64,000 bases of DNA, from NCBI RefSeq assembly GCF_918797505.1, contig NC_092800.1:32044263-32108262 (forward strand), read 5' to 3'. Origin of the DNA: Bemisia tabaci. Taxonomy: Eukaryota; Arthropoda; Insecta; Hemiptera; Aleyrodidae. Made by a program: the position numbers and the translations under genes. Below are positions 53,380 to 64,000 of the stretch, in pieces (the stretch's first letter is position 1; every line of letters starts with the position of its first letter). Below the pieces are notes generated by a model. The model worked only from the letters and a program-made list of their open reading frames with translations. It searched no databases and was not told the DNA's origin.

Positions 53380-53900
53380 ATGTCGGTGCTGTTATCTTCA
53401 TTATTTAAAGTTAAGTGTCTTTTGCCGATTTTTGTCCGCATCGTCCATAAGGGTGCCGCACTGTGCGACGTGTGCGGCGGGATCGTGCGCCTTAAGCGCC
53501 GTACCCTGTCATCAAAGGTGGTGTCCTCCTATTTTGACGGGAAGTGTCGGTATTTTGACGTGCTCCGGGCACTCGCGGCCTTAATCGGGGCGCGTTGCGT
53601 CGTTGGCGCCAGCCAGTGGAGCGGAGCTGGTGCGAACGCGGGAGGGCGTCCGTCGGGGGCTCCGGGCGCCTCCCTTCCTCATGAGCTTTGACTGTAAAAA
53701 GAAGCGCTACACTTGACACAAGCCGAGCCGGAGCCGCCATGGGAAGGAGCCGCTCTGAGCCGGAGCCCGCGCCGCGAGTGCCAAATAAGGAATCGCCGCC
53801 ACCGCGCTCGGCTAGGAGTCACCGAGCCTTGACATGCGTATTCCATCCGCGGCCCAGAGACACGGCTCCTGTTGCGAAGTTGCACTCGGAAAAAAATTAG
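53380..53900 (+). other. GC-rich island with two short open frames
   Basis: From about 53440 the DNA becomes strongly CpG-rich. A frame with ATG at 53380 stays open for 103 codons to 53691 and includes a CDVCGG cysteine pair and a glycine/alanine-rich end. A second ATG at 53739 lies in GCCGCCATGGG, a strong initiation context, and runs 54 codons (proline/arginine/serine-rich) to 53900. No domain is recognised. A promoter with first exon is one reading, chance open frames in a GC island another. Confidence 0.22.
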
Positions 53901-53989
53901 CGCTGAAGTTACGCGGTGAAAAAGTAGAGCATCCTTTGAGGGTTAAAAATTTTGGGGTTAGGGTGACATGTTTTTAAAGAGGGAGGGAA

Positions 53990-54490
53990 AATCAGGGTTG
54001 CCATAGTCCGGAAATTCCGGGGAATGTCAGGGAAAACTTGGAAATGTCAGGGAAAATGATAAAAATGTCAGGAAAAAATGGTAAATTCATCTTTATTAGC
54101 TTTTTGGAATGGATTTGACGCTTAGAACAACACATTTTGTCTGGAAATTATTTCAAATTATGTATTTTTTGCCGTACGACATACAGTCAACTGAAGGGCT
54201 GATAAATATTCGACTGTTAGGGAATTTTACTCAAATGTGTCAAGGAAATCAGCAAAATAAGAGGTAAACTGATGAAAGTATCAGGGGAAAATTGCGGATT
54301 TATCTTAATTAGCCTCCTGGAATGGCTTTGATGTTTAGAACAACAAATTTTGCCTGGAAACTTCTCCAAATTAGGTATTTTTTGCCATATGGCATACATT
54401 CAACTGTCAAGGAATTTCACTCGAATGTATCTGGGTAACAGGGAAATGCCAGGGAATTTCATCTTCTAAATTTTGTGGCATCCCTGAAAA
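53990..54490. mobile_element. Family X repeat, copy 3, with internal duplication
   Basis: GGGTTGCCATAGTCCGGAAA at the left and TTTTGTGGCATCCC at the right. Inside, a unit with TGGAATGG-TTTGA, TTAGAACAACAMATTTTG, CTGGAAA and ATTTTTTGCC occurs twice (about 54108-54180 and 54318-54390), spaced about 209 bp. In 12134-12495 it occurs once. Confidence 0.72.
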
Positions 54491-54879
54491 TCCTAATCAG
54501 TCAGGGAAACTTTCCCACCTGTGACCCTGAAAAGTGACGGAAATTCAGCCGTGGAACCTTGACATTTTGTCGATTTTCGGACAAAGGAACGTATCTCCAT
54601 TCCAAGGTTGCAAAATCTAATTACTCGCCTCTCGTTTTTACACGTACAACAACGCGCGATTTCCGTTCAAAATTTCGTGATTTTTGACGCCAATACGTGG
54701 AAAAGTCTGTAAAATTTTCAAAGGAAAATTCTCGAAAGTGTCCGAGTGAAAATAAACGTTTTGGAAGCAAAGGCTTGAAAATGACGTCACTTTCATGACA
54801 GAATAATTCTTAATATTTCTCATCATAATATTCATAATCAACTTTAATACGACGTCCAGTCCGCAACCATGTATCTCCT

Positions 54880-55412
54880 TTGATGTGTTTGAAAATATCT
54901 GCTCCTCTTTTATAATTTTAAAGGAGAAACAATCGACACCATTCTTTGCAGTTTTTGCAGAAATTCCCAGAAGTTTTCCCACGGGAGCAAAAAAATTGGT
55001 AAAAAAAAATCGGTGCATTTGGTAACTAGCGTAAGACGCGGCGCAGCGCGCGGCTCGTTCGCGTTGTTTGAAAATCTCCGCTCCTATTTTATTGTTTTGA
55101 ATCAGAAAGAATCGACATCATTCCTTGAAGTTTTCGCAGAATTTCCCAGAAGCTTTCCCACGGGAGCAAAGAAAGTAGTAAAAAATTCGGTGCATTTGGT
55201 AACTAGCGGAAGACGCGGCGCAGCGCGCGGCTCGTTAGAGTTGTTTGCAAACCTCCGCTCCTATTTTATTGTTTTAAAGTAGAATAAATCGACACCATTT
55301 CTTGAAGTTTTCGCAGTTTCCCAGAAGCTTTCCACGGGAGCAAAGAAATTGGAAACAAAATTCGGTGCATTTGGTAACATTGCAAGACGCGGCGCGGCGC
55401 GCGGCTCGCGGT
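54880..55412 (+). repeat. Satellite-like array of 175-177-bp units
   Basis: CGGTGCATTTGGTAAC recurs at 55011, 55188 and 55363. Units share AGACGCGGCGCAGCGCGCGG, CTCCGCTCCTATTTTATTG, AGTTTTCGCAG and CCACGGGAGCAAA. The most upstream unit is partial. Open frames crossing it repeat the same peptide each unit and reflect the DNA repeat. Confidence 0.92.
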
Positions 55413-55837
55413 CGAGTGGCGATTCTATCTGTGTTCCTGCTGAGCGAATTAGTGACTCATCACCGAGTTTTTTTTCTGACACCGTCTGTTTATCAATATG
55501 CACGAAACTCCATTCTCGTCGTTTCATATCTCGCGGTCTCGTCTCGGCTATTGGCTCCGACTTCGTTTTGGGATCCCACTTTCCTTCCTCTCACCGCCTG
55601 GTTTATGAACCGGCGCTTGGCGCTCGCTGCCCAGCACAACTGGCGTCTGCCACCGATGATCGTAACTGCACGCCGCTTATGCAATAATCTACCTTTGTGC
55701 CTCCAATTTCGCTTGATTGATTTTTGTGTCTGTATCAGTCGAAAATTAGGCACAGCTGTCATCAATGCGTGCGGCGTAGCATACGATTGATTAAGTTATT
55801 CTGAAAAAGGCTCAAATTTTGGTTTAAGTTCCCTAGG
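55413..55837. other. Unique GC-richer segment
   Basis: Overlapping frames exist on both strands (about 90-160 codons, mostly extensions from the array). None is recognisable. Confidence 0.3.
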
Positions 55838-56235
55838 AAAGCGCCGCTAACGGAAATAGGAAAGCGTCAGTGAAGGAAATGGGAAAGCGTCGGTAACGGA
55901 AATGGGAAAGCGTCAGTGAAGGAAATGGGAAAGCGTCGGTAATGGAAATGGAAAAGCGTCAGTGAAGGAAAAGGAAAAGCGTCGGTAACAGAAGTGGGAA
56001 AGCTTTGGTAACGGAAATGGGAAAGCGTTGGTAACAGAAATGGGAAAGCGTCAGTGAAGGAAATGGGAAAGCGTCGGTAATGGAAATGGAAAAGCGTCAG
56101 TGAAGGAAATGGAAAAGCGTCGGTAACAGAAGTGGGAAAGCTTTGGTAACGGAAATGGGAAAGCGTTGGTAACAGAAATGGGAAAGCGTCGGTAACGGAA
56201 ATGGGAAAGCGTCGGTAACGGAAATGGGAAAGTTC
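55838..56235. repeat. 23-bp minisatellite, 17 units, with a 138-bp higher-order repeat
   Basis: Units of the form AAAGCGTCGGTAACGGAAAT + GGG run without length change from 55838 to 56228. Six-unit blocks at 55907-56044 and 56045-56182 are almost identical, differing at about one position, so the array grew by block duplication. Because 23 is not a multiple of 3 and the unit lacks stops on the minus strand, all frames stay open there, producing a spurious 23-residue protein repeat. Confidence 0.96.
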
Positions 56236-56469
56236 CTGCGAATGATCGAAAATCAGGATAAGAAGATCCCAAAGAACCTGCATTGAAACCCCTTCATGAC
56301 CCCTCCCCCCTTCCATTCGCGAAGTCTCAGGTCGACGGTGGAGCGCTTTTTTGACAGCAAAAAAGCAGACCTTGGTTATTCGCGACGCTGCAGGCCTCTT
56401 GTTATGATTCATTTTCTAAACAGAATATTATTTAAATTAGAGTAACTATATGCGGAGATTACGGACGTG
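56236..56469. other. No recognised feature
   Basis: Short unique segment between two repeats. Confidence 0.3.
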
Positions 56470-56770
56470 TTGAAGTATAGAGCTCTTAGGGTCTAACAAG
56501 GCTGCCAACCGTCTAAAACGAAAATTACTAGAAAAATGCCGCTGCCAATCTTGAAATTGATGGCCACGAATATTCATAAAGCGTCCTTCCACAAAAGTGA
56601 GAAATTTTATGGGTAAAAAAAAAAAACAAAACTAAGTCAAATACGTGCTTTACTAACGCTGAGTCGTAACAATGGTAATGATTACTCGTTCTGGGTACTT
56701 TGAGTCCATAGGTTTGCTGTCATTTTTGGGCCCTAAAAGCTCCATGGCCTAACCCCCAAATTACCGACAT
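56470..56770 (+). repeat. Repeat AF, copy 2
   Basis: GCCGCTGCCAATCTTGAAAT, GCGTCCTTCCACAAAAGTGA, GAGTCGTAACAATGG, TTTTTGGGCCCTAAAAGCTC and CCAAATTACCGACAT match 15262-15560. Unlike that copy, no hAT ends enclose it. Confidence 0.68.
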
Positions 56771-57419
56771 TTAAAACCATCTAAATCCGTCCCGAAAACT
56801 TCAATCAATGTTTCAATGCGTATTGCTTCGTTCTCTTTTTATAAAATGAAATTGAAGCATTTTTAAAAACACCACAAAGGAGTTTCTCGTTTCGCGGAGT
56901 TGGTGTTTTCCCCATTACCCTGTACCGTGGCCGAACCTTCGCCATGTTGAATTTTTGATTGATATGGGAGCTTAACTCTTCTCCGCTGAACAGATTTGTC
57001 TTCTGGGGAGCCTTGATTCCGCGCCGAAATCCGAAAATTAATATTCAGCTCGCCGAGGCACGAGCTACCTGTTGACCCGGAGACCGTGTTTTCGGCAGCC
57101 GTGACGCGCGTGACGTTCGTACGTGATTAATGTCACCTCGGCTCCAATCCCGTGTCTGCCTCGCCGTTTCCCGCGCCGTATTTGGACTTTATTTCGGAGC
57201 CTGCTCCGATTTTATACTTTTTAAGCCCTTTTCGACTTGCTCGACGAGGAGAATATGTTCTTAAATTGAGATTGTTTTGTCCCTTGTATGCTGATCTATG
57301 TTTCTGTGTATGTCGCAAAAATTGATGATCAAGTTGTGCCTTTAACGTGATTTCTTGTAAACAAGTTCCGCGGGGATTTCGGGTCTCTGCAGTATTTTAC
57401 ATATGAGTTAGGCGTAGTA
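56771..57419. promoter_or_regulatory. GC-richer unique block around 57.03-57.21 kb
   Basis: CGTGACGCGCGTGACGTTCG and TACGTGATTAATGTCACC give CRE-like half sites and a short palindrome in otherwise unique DNA. Evidence for function is weak. Confidence 0.2.
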
Positions 57420-57702
57420 GACCGTATTCGGTAGTGGTTCGATTTATTGTTTAGTTCAAAACAATAGAGCATAACCTCAGAAAATTTTTTTAGAATTTAA
57501 GTCTGAAAAACTGCAAATGAGAAAATTCCTAACAATTTGACTCTTTCTTGCCATTTTGTACTCGCAAGCATCCAAAATCTATCTCTACAAACCCGTTTCC
57601 TCAGACTACTCAGTGGACTTTTGAGGCTGTGTTTACATGTTGAACCAATCGATATCAATACAATCTCACCTGTTTGATGTATCGGTTACGATCTATTGAT
57701 TC
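57420..57702. mobile_element. Family K element, copy 2
   Basis: ACCGTATTCGGTAGTGGTTC at the left; GAGAAAATTCCTAACAATTT, TTTTGAGGCTGTGTTTACAT, GTTGAACCAATCGATATC and GTATCGGTTACGATCTATTG to the right, in the same order as 18284-18536. Confidence 0.7.
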
Positions 57703-58341
57703 CGTTGAAGAACCCAATGAAGAAACTTTGTTTTTGGCCGTTCTCTCGAATTTTTTAAATGTCGCACCGCAGATAAAAATGCTACCAATAATTTTTTAGA
57801 TTCTTTTACATCCGATGTATAAGTGCGCAAATAGTACTTAATGACACCTTTATTGGTTGAAAAAACAAGCGTTTTACCTTAAAAGATCCAAAACCCCCTA
57901 AAATCCCATTTTGACTTGTTATAATTTGGGAGCATGCATGAACTACACAGAGAAACAACTCAACACTAAAAGTTTGGTCAATAAGGGAAGGAGAACACGA
58001 AAAAACCCAAGCCTTCGGTTGGCTCCGGGATTTTCTCGTCTCTCCATTGTTTTCTGCTCTAACTGTATCAAAGTCAACACAATATTTGGCTTGGTTTGTG
58101 TTTCACTTCCTATAATAACCAAAAGTAACAAAAGAACACAAATATTTTGATCAGTGTATATACTCAGCGCCACACATTATGTGAGTTTTTTTCATGACTG
58201 TTGCCGAAATTGAGGAAAATGACGATTTGCCCGAATATTTTGAAAACTGAAGCTCCGACTAGGGGCAGCTTTCGAAAAAAAACTTTATAGATGCAACAAC
58301 TTTTATTTTGGCTCATGAAACGCGCTTTTACAGTTTGGCCG
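57703..58341. other. No recognised feature
   Basis: Unique AT-rich sequence; open frames of 66-79 codons without known motifs. Confidence 0.35.
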
Positions 58342-58573
58342 CACTGGAAAAAAGAAAAAAACACATTGGATCTAGAGTCCAGACTCTTAAAAACATCGAC
58401 AAGAAAAAGTACTCTTGGTTCAATCAGAATCTAGCTGAAACCAAGAACCAAGCCTGTTAATTAAAGCGGATTTCGTTTTGATTCAAGCATAAATCCGATT
58501 GAATCAAGAGTATTTTTTCTTGTCAATGTTTTCAAGAGTCTGGACTCTAGATCCAATGTGTTTTTTTCCATTG
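58342..58573. mobile_element. Family L foldback MITE, copy 2
   Basis: CACTGGAAAAAAGAAAAAAA and GGATCTAGAGTCCAGACTC at the left; GAGTCTGGACTCTAGATCC and GTTTTTTTCCATTG at the right. The TA duplication seen in copy 1 is not preserved here and the central part is more diverged. Confidence 0.82.
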
Positions 58574-58974
58574 CGTCTAACCGTGGGACATTTTGCGCTT
58601 ATAAATAAAGTCAAAATTAAACGAGACGTTGAGGCATGTTTTAAGGCGCATGCCGATCCATCGAATACCAGTCTTCGCGTGCAGATAGAAGATGCAAGAA
58701 AGAGTAGCGTTGATGAATCAGCGGACGATGGAGAATAAATCGTATGGGCGTCTGTTGCGGCGCCGAAACAGCGTTGGAATAGACACTTTTTGACGGGCCA
58801 TTCTGGCTCATCTCATTTCCGATTCGCGGCTAAATCAGGCGCTTGTCGGGTGGACACTGCCAGAAACCCACAGGGCAACATCTCATACATGACTGACTCG
58901 AAGGTTAACGCAATTATCATCCCACCCATTAAAGTGTCGTTCCTAACCGGCTTCACTATCATCATTTCTTAAAG
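58574..58974. other. No recognised feature
   Basis: Unique segment with an open frame at 58499-58738 that begins inside L2; not credible. Confidence 0.3.
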
Positions 58975-59346
58975 GGAGGTATGTACTCCACTACGTAGGC
59001 TGAATCGGGCATTTTCTTCCTCCTTGTCTTCTTGTCAAAAGTAGAGGTCCATAATATTTCAATCAGGAGCTTTTGCGCGTGAGTCTTCTTTTGCTCTCAT
59101 TACAGCAAAAGCTCATTGAAATGTTTTCAAAGGGTATAAAGAAGATATGTATACATATTTTCTAAATAATATGTGCATTTGAAGGTGTTAAAAGTGAATA
59201 TTTTCATGCTAGCTTTATTTACTAACTACAGAGGCTGAACTGAGCATTTTCTCCCTCTTTCGTCATTTTCAAAAAGTAGGAGTTCATAATGATTGTGATG
59301 GCTCAGGAGCTTTTGCACGTTTATCTTTCTCTCCTCTCTCGTAAAA

Positions 59347-59518
59347 GGCCGTCCATAAATTTCGTAAAGCTATAGGGAGAAGGGGGGGGGGGTTGAGGAG
59401 AACGTTACGCTATTTTATTTTTACGTGTTAAAGGACAGGGACCTACGTCCTGAAAGCGTTACATCAAGGGGGTGCCATTAATGCCGAATAAGTGCGTTAC
59501 GTAATTTAGGGACGGCTC
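59347..59518. mobile_element. Family AD element, copy 3, inside the array
   Basis: GGCCGTCCATAAATTTCGTA at the left and TTACGTAATTTAGGGACGGC at the right are inverse. A run of 11 G follows the left end. Ends of this GGCCGTCCATAAATTACGTAA type are widespread in insects, from memory. Confidence 0.78.
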
Positions 59519-59573
59519 ATACGAGAACCACAAACAAATTCAGAATGGGTGGTATATGTACTTTATATGTACT

Positions 59574-59579
<6 letters not shown>

Positions 59580-59621
<42 letters not shown>
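59580..59621 (+). repeat. Run of 42 A
   Basis: Uninterrupted A run bordered by TATGTACTTATTTT on the left and TATGTACTTTTTG on the right, a short direct repeat around the tract. This could be a tail-only retro-insertion or slippage. Confidence 0.9.
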
Positions 59622-59624
<3 letters not shown>

Positions 59625-60060
59625 GTACTTTTTGTGCAGTAGATGCACTAATGTATCAAAACTGAACATTTTCTTGCAAGCTTTACTTTCTCAGTTTACG
59701 AAGGCTGAACGTGAACTGGCCATTCCATTACCTTCCTCCTTGCTTTTTTATGACAGGTATAGGAGCTCATAATATTTCTGAACGCATAGGAACTTTTGTA
59801 AGTTAAACTTTTCCCCCTTCACTGTAGCAGAACCGTATGAAAACAATTACAATTTATACAATTCTTTTACGATAAATCATGAACTAAGGCGTCAAAACTG
59901 AAAATTTCCATGCAAGCTTTACTTCCCGAACTACACAAGATGATCCGGGCATTTGACTCCTCTTGTCCTGTTGCCAAAAGTTACAGTTCACAATATTTCT
60001 GATTGCTTAGGAGTTTTTGTACGTTTATCATGCATTTTTCCACGATCATACATATATGTT

Positions 60061-61039
60061 GTCTAAGAATAAAGTAAAATCCCTCCTGCGACCAGCTATA
60101 CCTTTTTTCTATCGCTTTCTAATATAACACCCACAAATTTTCAGGAAAATCCTCGTCAGATTGTCACTGCTAATGATAGGTAATGTTTCACTCCGGCAGC
60201 CATCCATTTATATAATTAACCGTCCTGCAAATAAAATGACAGTGAATATTAATCATGAGGAAGAGAGTGATACTTTGACAGTAATGATACTTTTCCGTCT
60301 CTGTGCTGTGTCGTATGACACACCTCCGCCCTTCCGGTTGTCTCTGAATCAAGATGAAGAAATTTCGTGATGACCCAGGCATTTTTCCTTTTTTACCCAC
60401 CAACATCAAAAGTTTGCCTTTTGAGTTCCTCTTCGGCACGGTCGACCGCATTTTTCACTCAAAGCTCTTTGGTTTAAACGAGATGTCACTGACGTCACTA
60501 TAATCCTATGAAGGTATAAATAATTTGACAGATAATTTGATGGATATAGATGTATTTCCATTCTGAACACGAGAAGCGGTTGTGATATTTGTTTGACTTT
60601 TATGATAATATCAGCAAATGATCGAATCGGACCAAAGCGATACTTAAAGTCTTTGCAAATTGCCTTCGAAAAAAAAACGTATTCCTGCCTAAATAGGTAC
60701 AGGTTTCTTGGGTATTTTTGCTAACCGTTCGTTCAAGTCTCCAATGTCATGTCATTGAATGGGGTAGTGGGGTAGTATTCAAGCGCTACAGTCCACGTGT
60801 CTCGATACTCGTTAGACTTGTTTTTGTTTCAGCAAATTCAACTCCCAATTGATTAATTATTAGCGATCACATACTAAGGGGTGTGCCCCCGGGCCGCTAC
60901 GCGGCCCAACCCGCGGAGGCTTCCTTCTATGTCATATTTTTTTTATCTTATCTTGCATTTCTGCAAATTTTTTTTCAATCTCTCGATGTTTGCTTGCTTC
61001 TGCTCACTGAAAATTCAGTCGTATGAACCGAGCGTTCAG
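60061..61039. other. No recognised feature
   Basis: Unique AT-rich sequence. A small GC hairpin (GGGCCGCTACGCGGCCC) lies near 60891-60907. Confidence 0.35.
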
Positions 61040-61655
61040 TGTTCCATATCATCCCCAATATTCGGTTTGTCAAACTGAACTTTCGTCTAACCGAACGTTC
61101 GGCATATATGACCCAACTTTGTTCGTTAGTTCACTTTACCGCAAAAGCTCGGTTACACGATCCGCATAAGTTCGTTCGGTTACACGAACCACACAAGTTC
61201 GTTAGGTTACATGAACTGCACAAGTTTGTTCGGTTGCACGAACCGCACAAGTTCGATTACACGAACCGCACAATTCGGTTACACGAACCGCACAATTCGG
61301 TTACACGAACTGCACAAGTTCGTTCATTTGCACAAGCCGCACAAGTTCGCTTACACAAACCGCACAAGTTCAGTTACACGAACCGCACAATTCGGTTACA
61401 CGAACCGCACAAGTTCGTTCGGTTGCACGAACTGCACAAGTGCGGTTACATGAACTGCACAAGTTCGATTATACGAACCGCACAAGTTCGGTTACACGAA
61501 CCGCGCACAAGTTCGCTCGGTTGCACGAATTGCACAAGCTCGGTTACACGAACCGCACAAGTTCGCTTTCACGAAACGAAAGTTCGGTTTGATAAACCGA
61601 AAATTCAGCTCCACAAACCGAATCAGTTGGGATGATATGGAACATTGAACTTTTG
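61040..61655. mobile_element. Inverted-repeat element with minisatellite core (TTACACGAACCGCACAAGTTC-like)
   Basis: GTTCCATATCATCCCCAA near 61050 is mirrored by TTGGGATGATATGGAAC near 61625. Between them more than 15 units of 22-27 bp, of the type CGGTTACACGAACCGCACAA, are strung together; each contains an inverted GTTCGGTT/AACCGAAC-like pair. The 198-codon frame through it switches repeat phase and is an artefact. Confidence 0.9.
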
Positions 61656-61659
61656 CACC

Positions 61660-63060
61660 TACGACCGAACATTTTTTTCATTGACTGCTATATCTTCGCT
61701 TGTAGAGGTGTAACTATATTTTTTGCTAATATTTATTGAGTTGATACTCGATAGTGGTGCCGCGCGGCGGTGCTGGGCGCGCAGGATCGCGCGACCGGAC
61801 ATTACAGGAGTAAAAGTGGCGAAGCGGCGTCCTTCTCTGCCCCTAGATGGACTTATTGTGTGCACTCCACCACAACCACTCGGCGTCGCCGTATAGCTCA
61901 AGTTCGCCAACGACCTAGACACATATTGTCATGCTAATCAACATCTGTTCCACATCCCGACTCTAGTCTCTCTCTCTGTCTTGCCCTCTCCCCCTCCCCC
62001 TCTCTTTATTCCATCATTACGTCGATAAATCTGTCTTTTGCACGCCATTTGCATTTTAAACGCACTCAGTGTCACCAACTTGCTCATAAACCGATCCCCC
62101 CACCCCACCCTTTTTGATGTGGCAAAAAGTTGATCGAATTTCGCAGTTGGTTTTTTTTAAATAGTCGGAACGGTTTTGAGGTTCATCCCTTAAGAGCCTG
62201 TCAGCTGCAGATAAGAGTTGAACAGATTATTTTCTAAACCACGTAAGCGCCAGCCTGTAATTTGGTGGTAGAAGGGTTGTTTTTTCTTCGTTTTCCCTGG
62301 TATAATCAATCATTTCTAATTTCAAAATAGCCTTCTAAAAGATCATACATTTTTTGGAATTCGAAGATTGTCAGCAAGACGAATAAAACGGGGTTTCTTG
62401 TTTTTCTCGCATTCGAAATTTTGGTGCTTACGCGATTTGGAATATAATTGGTTCAGTTAGCCACTTTGACGGGTATTCTGAGCACTGGTTACACGTTTAA
62501 ACTTCGGTTAAGTTTGTGGGTTTTCTTCAGTTTTAATCATTTCAACCAAGTTGTTGAAATTGTGCAGATAAGGGTATACAACCTTCATTTTCCACACCAA
62601 AAAAAATTGAAATTCACCAACTAGAAGTTGAATCTTAACTATAGCCACACAGGACATCAGACGGTCTCGTTGTGAACAGCTCCTAGGAAATCTAGTAGCC
62701 AGTTTACACATACTTTTGTGGTAGTCTTAACTGTACGTCCCGCTTTCCCGGAAATTCAGTACCAGAAGGCCAGTACTGGCTACTAACTTTCTCCGTGAGC
62801 ATATGAATCTAGTTGCCATTTCCAGGTTCTTTTCTCCCGGGCGATGAAAAAAACGAAACTACATATTCGTGTTTGGCTTGCACTTGCATCCAATGAAGAA
62901 GAATGAACAAGGTCGAGATTCATTTGCTAACCGTGAGTAATCTAGTACTGGCTACTAGACTTGGGATCATAAAATCAGGGATTAACAATCCACTCACTAA
63001 CATTTTTTAATCCGTGCAGTTGGTGCTGCATATTAACTGCAGCCTTACCAGCGACCAAAG
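61660..63060. other. Mostly unique sequence
   Basis: A short GC-rich patch near 61755-61800 and a pyrimidine-rich stretch near 61965-62010. TAGTACTGGCTACTA-like words near 62775 and 62945 recur in opposite contexts but do not define an element. Confidence 0.4.
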
Positions 63061-63206
63061 TTGGACTTCATTTTGCAATACGGGAGTACTATTTCTGGCT
63101 TTATTCAAAAACAACATCTGTGCCGTCAATTTTCCTCTGCACATAGGTACTTTGGATCGAGTATCAGCGAAAAACAGGAGTTTCTCATTGCAAAATGTAG
63201 TCCAAT
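63061..63206. mobile_element. Family AE short TIR element, copy 5
   Basis: TTGGACTTCATTTTGCAATA mirrored by ATTGCAAAATGTAGTCCAA. CTATTTCTGGCTTTATTC and TGCACATAGGTAC match the family interior. Confidence 0.75.
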
Positions 63207-63782
63207 GGAAAATTAGCAGGCGTCTGAAACTTGATGAATTTCGTGTTTAAGTGGAAACCACTGAGTGAACTATACACGTTTAACGGGAAACGCCGCCAGA
63301 TGGGGTCACTGAGCAGAGTTTTCTCAATTTTGAATCTATTTTTATAATATATTTCTTTTCAGAAAAAAATTGTAAAAAAAACCGCGAAAGTAGCTCTTTA
63401 AGCACTCTCTGATGAAGCAATAAATGAAGCAAATGAAGCTCTGATGAAGCATTCGTTTGTGCAAATCCTCCATTGGTGTAATGGATGCCAATGGATGGCG
63501 TGCTTTATATGAGTTTATATTTATGCACAATTTTGTCAAAGTCACCATCTTGGTTAGCCGGGTCAGTCAACCCAACCGTTGCGCGAAAGTGCCGAACACC
63601 AATTTTTCTTCTTCCTCCACCTCCTCTTTTTTTCAGTGCAGACTGACTTATCGGCTAAAAATGTCCAAGAGCGTGGTCTCAATCCATCGAGCCCGCCTTT
63701 CCGTCCAACCGTTGTGCCATCCTCGTCGGTGCCAAAAATACCCGACGATCATTCTGCGTCGGTAGCAAACGAAAAAGCGACC
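63207..63782. other. No recognised feature
   Basis: Unique sequence; overlapping frames at 63457-63929 (+) match no protein I know and the last one enters a family F element. Confidence 0.35.
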
Positions 63783-64000
63783 GACGCACAATGGACCGAA
63801 TCAATAGGAGGAGTCGGACAAAATCCAGCAACTTTGAAAGCTTATATTTTCGTAAATATGATACAAAAAAGATTAAAAAATGTTTCCAGTGGATTTTTCG
63901 CGAAATGTTCTTTCAGGGACACCCCTTGAAATTGAATTTGTGACGGGATACACATTAAAATTTGAAATTTTATTCAAAAATTTCGTGTCCGACCTCTCTC
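63783..64000. mobile_element. Family F TIR MITE, copy 3, cut by the window end
   Basis: GACGCACAATGGACCGAATC and GGAGTCGGACAAAATCC at the left; ATTTCGTGTCCGACCTCTC at the window edge is the start of the right inverted end. The remaining part of the right terminus lies beyond 64000. Confidence 0.82.

Larger units (their letters stand above)
58975..60060 (+). repeat. Divergent tandem array of about 235-240-bp units
   Basis: GGCTGAAYNGGCATTTT-like anchors at 58998, 59232, 59702 and 59941 (the last diverged). Each unit carries CATAATATTTC-like, AGGAGCTTTTG-like and GCAAGCTTTACTT-like words in order. The 470-bp gap between units two and three is explained by the AD3 element and the poly-A run. 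Confidence 0.78.

Noticed and set aside
54638..55018. 126-codon minus-strand frame
   Set aside because: Overlaps the first partial satellite unit and has no recognisable domain.
55838..56235. Possible CRISPR array from regular short repeats
   Set aside because: There are no unique spacers; repeats are contiguous and the DNA is eukaryotic.
55867..56412. 181-codon minus-strand frame with a regular 23-residue repeat
   Set aside because: Produced by a stop-free 23-bp minisatellite read through three frames in turn; the unit period, not a protein, explains it.
61039..61635. 198-codon plus-strand frame rich in HEPHKF-like repeats
   Set aside because: Lies entirely in the minisatellite core of an inverted-repeat element; unit lengths vary and shift frame, so no protein repeat is conserved.

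Overview
The window looks like nuclear DNA from a eukaryote with a transposon-dense, AT-rich genome, most likely an insect. This rests on AT-rich non-coding sequence, dozens of miniature inverted-repeat elements (MITEs), a degraded LINE end with a tandem 3' tail, arthropod-type initiator and splice-donor motifs, and the absence of any long open reading frame. One terminal motif (CTGCCGTGCTAAGGAA) reminds me of whitefly (Bemisia) DNA; that is memory only and not a firm assignment. I see no bacterial gene, operon, CRISPR array, rRNA or functional tRNA gene. No complete protein-coding gene can be supported, and the window reads as intronic or intergenic sequence. Family letters below are my own labels.

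0-12 kb: family A (about 253 bp), B (hAT-type), L and M (TA-flanked, CACTGRAAAA ends), AE, Q and R foldbacks, a tandem array of about 151-155 bp cut by family N, and a first copy of repeat P. A GC-rich stretch at 11.64-12.08 kb could be a promoter with a non-coding first exon on the + strand. 12-20 kb: family X, foldback E, a nested F/G/H block at 15.8-17.0 kb, a J element holding an I element, and an ambiguous open segment at 19.9-20.4 kb split by a hAT MITE with perfect 8-bp target duplications. 20-29 kb: two family D copies (one with a perfect 8-bp duplication), a 78-bp near-perfect palindrome at 22.6 kb, GC-rich islands, and a foldback (C2) carrying one hAT MITE in each arm at mirror positions.

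29-44 kb: tandem duplications, families Y, E and A, GC-rich sequence at 32.4-32.9 kb, and long stretches with nothing recognisable (33.2-35.4, 37.3-40.0 and 42.2-44.2 kb). 44-52 kb: a family A copy split by a 556-bp foldback, a TA-flanked element with an iterated core, a promoter-like cluster (CRE, octamer, three CCAAT boxes) at 47.2-47.5 kb, hairpin family AA, a LINE 3' end, and a TA-flanked inverted-repeat element containing a tRNA-like Pol III box A/B segment. 52-64 kb: inverted-repeat elements with minisatellite cores, a 17-unit 23-bp minisatellite with a 138-bp higher-order repeat, satellite-like arrays, a GC-rich island at 53.4-53.9 kb, and a divergent array of about 235-bp units interrupted by a MITE and a 42-nt poly-A run.

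The genes do not form a system. What can be read is a layered history of non-autonomous transposons, hairpin elements and tandem arrays, dated relative to each other by nesting. The strongest observations are the mirror-image nested hAT pair at 27.3-27.9 kb, the class of TIR elements with iterated palindromic cores, and the tRNA-like segment inside a TIR element.
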